Below, piece by piece: positions 15,063 through 17,333 of a stretch of 17,333 bases of DNA. The position numbers were made by a program, and so were the translations under genes. The stretch's first letter is position 1, and each line of letters opens with the position of its first letter. This stretch comes from S141-55 sp964422065 (lineage in GTDB: Bacteria > Hydrothermota > Hydrothermia > WGAB01), in the NCBI GenBank assembly GCA_964422065.1, contig CAYQZW010000029.1, positions 1 to 17,333 of the forward strand, given 5' to 3'. The notes under the pieces were generated by a model. That model was given only the letters and a program-made list of their open reading frames with translations, did not search any database and had not been told where the DNA came from.

Positions 15063-15091
15063 TTTATAACGCCCCATCCTGCCGGTGTCAA
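15063..15091 (-). promoter_or_regulatory. Near-consensus promoter of the tRNA-Glu/tRNA-Gln unit
   Basis: -35 TTGACA (15086-15091, perfect) and -10 TATAAA (15063-15068, 5 of 6) are spaced exactly 17 nt apart. The predicted transcription start near 15056 is about 8 nt before the tRNA-Glu 5' end. A GC-rich stretch between the -10 and the tRNA was looked for as a stringent-control discriminator; the sequence there (TACAGACCCAACAC) is mixed, so no claim is made. Confidence 0.82.
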
Positions 15092-15101
15092 CGGATTGCA
15101 T

Positions 15102-15121
15102 GGTCTTCCTTCACAAAGACC
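15102..15121 (-). terminator. Possible hairpin after the TonB-dependent receptor gene
   Basis: A perfect 6-bp stem GGTCTT/AAGACC with an 8-nt loop lies 10 nt after the receptor stop codon and upstream of the tRNA promoter. It has no T-run, so it is a weak terminator candidate, supported mainly by position. Confidence 0.35.
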
Positions 15122-15131
15122 TTCAGACCGT

Positions 15132-17333
15132 TCACCACTCGGCACGAAGTCCCACATAAACGGTCCGGGGTTGCCGGTACCTCGCAGGGTTTAAATAATC
15201 AATCGGCCGTCTGCCCGGGGGCAAAGGATCGCCAGGCTCATAGGCACGGCCCGTCAGGGGGTTCACGTAATAGACATTCCGATGATCAAAGAGGTTTCGT
15301 ATCGACACTTCCAGCCAAATGGTACCGGGGCCGATTCGGAATCCTTTCGCCACACGGAGATCCGTGCGATACCACGGAGGTCCAAGTTTGCTATTGGGAT
15401 CCCCATAAATCCCCAAGGAATCCACCGGGGTATAGCGTCGTCCGGACCGGAACGAAGAGGAGAGGCTTACCCGGAACCACGGGGGCGTAGGAATCGGGCC
15501 GATACGGTCTCCCTTGTCCCGCGTTCGATACGAAAGATACAAAAAGACCTGATACGGTTGATCCCATCGGAGATACCACTCTCGAAGAGATTGTGCTCGG
15601 CCACTCCAATACACGTCTTCTGACGTCGATGCCCGCCCCTTGGACTGGCTGAGAGAGAACTCCAGGGAGCCATAAAATGGCCCGGGTGGATTCCACTTGA
15701 CCGTAACTTCCACTCCCAAGGATCGGGCGTAATCCGAGTTGAGGTACATCCAGAAATCGGGATTGGGCGGAATTCCCGGAACACGGGTTGCCGTGGGGTA
15801 GTTGAAAATGTCTTTGTAATAGGCTGCGATCGTCGCGCGAAGCGCCTGAGAAAACTGATGTTCCATGCCTAATTCATAGGCTACGGTGATGGTCGGATCG
15901 AGATTTGGGTTGCCGACCAGTTCATAGGTTGCCGTTGCGCGTCGTCCGAGTTTGGAGTAAATGTACTTAAAGTCTGGGATCTGGGAGAAGTGGCCGTAGT
16001 TGAAGTAAAACTTGTCCCGATCGGTCACCGGATAACTCACCCCAAACCGTGGAGAGAAATGCCCCTTGAAGGTCAGCCCAAAAAACGGCAAGCGTCGGCC
16101 TTTCGACAGGAACTCCTCGTATTGTTTCCGGACGAAGGGGTGGAGGGTGGGATCATCCAAAACACGGCGTACGCCATCTTCAACGTATTCTCCGGGGATC
16201 CAGTAGTCATAGCGCACCCCTACGTTCGCCACCATGCCTGCGAAGTAGACCTGCGTCTGGAGGTACAACGCGCCCTCCGTCGTATAAACGCGATAGAGGT
16301 CATAGTTCAGCCCGAGCCCGCTCTCACGGTTATACCAGGGATACTGGATATCCAGCCACTGAGCGGTGATATAGTCCGTCTCCATCCCCCACTTCCATTC
16401 CTGGACCGAGGACCGTTTGAAGGTGTAGTCCCAGCGGAGGCCATAGGTCTCCGCGTAGTGATCGTGCCAATAGGGTGCATCGCCAAAATCATAAAAGCCA
16501 TCCCCAGGATACGGATGGGTATCGGAAGGCTCAGGCAGGAGGTCCAGAAGTTCTTCGTACTCCGTCCAATGCTTGTCATCCACATTCACGCGAAGCCCCG
16601 TAAAGAACCGCCAGATCCGAAGGTCTAAAAAGGCCCGTGAGCCGATGATCTTTTTCAGAGAGAGGACGGCTTGTTCCCCGGACCTCGTAAAGGTAGGGTA
16701 TCCCTCCAGGTGGTGAATGTACCGGTAGGGGAACCCATACGCAAAGGGGTACTCATGGCGGGAATAAAAATACCCTTGGTTGACTTCAAAGGACCGTCCT
16801 AAGGTCAGGGAAAGATTGGTTGTTGGCCATTTTCTGGTGATTTTGATGAGAGCAGAGCCGGTGTTCATGGCATGATCAAACCTTCGATGCAAAAGAGAGG
16901 AATACAGGGCATCGGCGTGAGGTAAATAGGTATCCGTGAAGTTTCCACTGATGGTCGCAAAATAGGTGGTCTTTAGGGGGCCTGGCCCACTCAAGGAAAG
17001 CCCCATCCGCTGGCTATTGAAGGACCGGATGAACGGGGCTTCATCCGTAAAGTATTCCACTTGACCCTGGAACTTCGAACTGCCTTCCCGGACTTGGAGG
17101 TTGATCACGCCACTCATCGCCTGTCCATATTCGGCGTTATATCCACCGATGAGGGCTTCCGCTTCCCGAACCGCCGTGGCCGGTACATAGATGCCCCACG
17201 CGCTCCCGGAAAGTGGGTCCCGGATCGGTACGCCCTCCAAGACCAGGAGGATTTCGTTGGACCGTCCTCCACGGACGTGGATCTCTGTATTCTCAAAGGT
17301 GGTCACCCCGGCCTTTGTGGCCAGGACCTCTGA
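15132..17333 (-). CDS. TonB-dependent outer-membrane receptor (N-terminus outside window)
   Basis: The frame is open to the right edge of the window, so 733 C-terminal residues are present; the signal peptide, TonB box and the first part of the plug are missing. An internal GTG at 17306 is not a real start because the family match continues upstream of it (SEVLATKAGVTTFENTEIHV). The plug is recognised by IHVRGGRSNEILLVLEGVP, then EALIGGYNAEYGQAMSGVINL. About 600 residues of Tyr/Trp-rich beta-barrel sequence follow, ending in a C-terminal aromatic residue (YVGLRAEW), as expected of BAM-inserted barrels. Such receptors import siderophores, vitamins, metals or glycans using TonB energy; the ligand cannot be read here, and no SusD-like gene is seen. 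It ends about 40 nt upstream of the tRNA promoter. Confidence 0.93.
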   Translation of the reverse strand, partial: SEVLATKAGVTTFENTEIHVRGGRSNEILLVLEGVPIRDPLSGSAWGIYVPATAVREAEALIGGYNAEYGQAMSGVINLQVREGSSKFQGQVEYFTDEAPFIRSFNSQRMGLSLSGPGPLKTTYFATISGNFTDTYLPHADALYSSLLHRRFDHAMNTGSALIKITRKWPTTNLSLTLGRSFEVNQGYFYSRHEYPFAYGFPYRYIHHLEGYPTFTRSGEQAVLSLKKIIGSRAFLDLRIWRFFTGLRVNVDDKHWTEYEELLDLLPEPSDTHPYPGDGFYDFGDAPYWHDHYAETYGLRWDYTFKRSSVQEWKWGMETDYITAQWLDIQYPWYNRESGLGLNYDLYRVYTTEGALYLQTQVYFAGMVANVGVRYDYWIPGEYVEDGVRRVLDDPTLHPFVRKQYEEFLSKGRRLPFFGLTFKGHFSPRFGVSYPVTDRDKFYFNYGHFSQIPDFKYIYSKLGRRATATYELVGNPNLDPTITVAYELGMEHQFSQALRATIAAYYKDIFNYPTATRVPGIPPNPDFWMYLNSDYARSLGVEVTVKWNPPGPFYGSLEFSLSQSKGRASTSEDVYWSGRAQSLREWYLRWDQPYQVFLYLSYRTRDKGDRIGPIPTPPWFRVSLSSSFRSGRRYTPVDSLGIYGDPNSKLGPPWYRTDLRVAKGFRIGPGTIWLEVSIRNLFDHRNVYYVNPLTGRAYEPGDPLPPGRRPIDYLNPARYRQPRTVYVGLRAEW

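Noticed and set aside
14864..15157. Extension of the surface-protein frame to ATG at 15157
   Set aside because: The added residues translate two tRNA genes (repeated PGS/SNP patterns typical of translated tRNAs) and the end of the receptor gene.
15990..16628. 212-codon + strand open frame opposite the TonB-dependent receptor
   Set aside because: It is antisense to an intact barrel-coding frame and has no recognisable domain.
1..17333. CRISPR array, insertion sequence, prophage or defence system
   Set aside because: No spaced direct repeats, terminal inverted repeats, transposase, integrase or known defence protein could be seen.

Overview
The window looks like a chromosomal segment of a Gram-negative (diderm) bacterium of the FCB type (Bacteroidota/Ignavibacteria-like or an uncultured relative). 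The grounds are a TonB-dependent receptor, an apolipoprotein N-acyltransferase, a PorV/PorQ-like outer-membrane protein, and several secreted proteins that end in FlgD-like or type IX secretion (T9SS) sorting domains. No genus can be assigned from the sequence alone. Gene density is very high: there is no gene-free stretch over 300 bases, and many neighbours overlap by 4 nt or sit 2-7 nt apart.

Layout. Only the left-edge gene is on the + strand: the 3' end of a beta-propeller-type secreted protein with a T9SS type A C-terminal domain (1-627). All other genes run right to left on the - strand. In transcription order they are: a TonB-dependent receptor truncated at its N-terminus by the window edge (15132-17333); a near-consensus promoter driving tRNA-Glu(CTC) and tRNA-Gln(CTG); a secreted Ig-like/FlgD-type surface protein that begins directly at the tRNA-Gln 3' end; a PorV-like barrel protein; an internal promoter; ndk; a membrane-anchored NMT1/SsuA-like binding protein; lnt; a 1044-residue secreted protein with OB-fold modules; dnaB; a probable promoter; yebC; ruvC; ruvA; ruvB; and a Nif3-family protein. 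The Nif3 gene converges on the + strand gene across a short hairpin.

How the genes relate. yebC-ruvC-ruvA-ruvB is the common bacterial Holliday-junction cluster: RuvAB drives branch migration and RuvC resolves the junction. It is preceded by the replicative helicase DnaB. The envelope block contains secreted proteins with FlgD/T9SS-type tails, a PorV-like protein and lnt, interleaved with housekeeping genes and apparently translationally coupled to them.

Most notable points: (i) the surface protein after tRNA-Gln has a good signal peptide but no ATG/GTG/TTG where one should be, and would be expressed from a tRNA-mRNA transcript; (ii) a three-fold OB-module secreted protein without a catalytic domain sits between lnt and dnaB; (iii) the nucleoside diphosphate kinase has Arg in place of the active-site Lys; (iv) RuvA has a Glu-Lys instead of Glu-Asp acidic pin. 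I found no CRISPR array, insertion sequence, phage gene or recognisable defence system.
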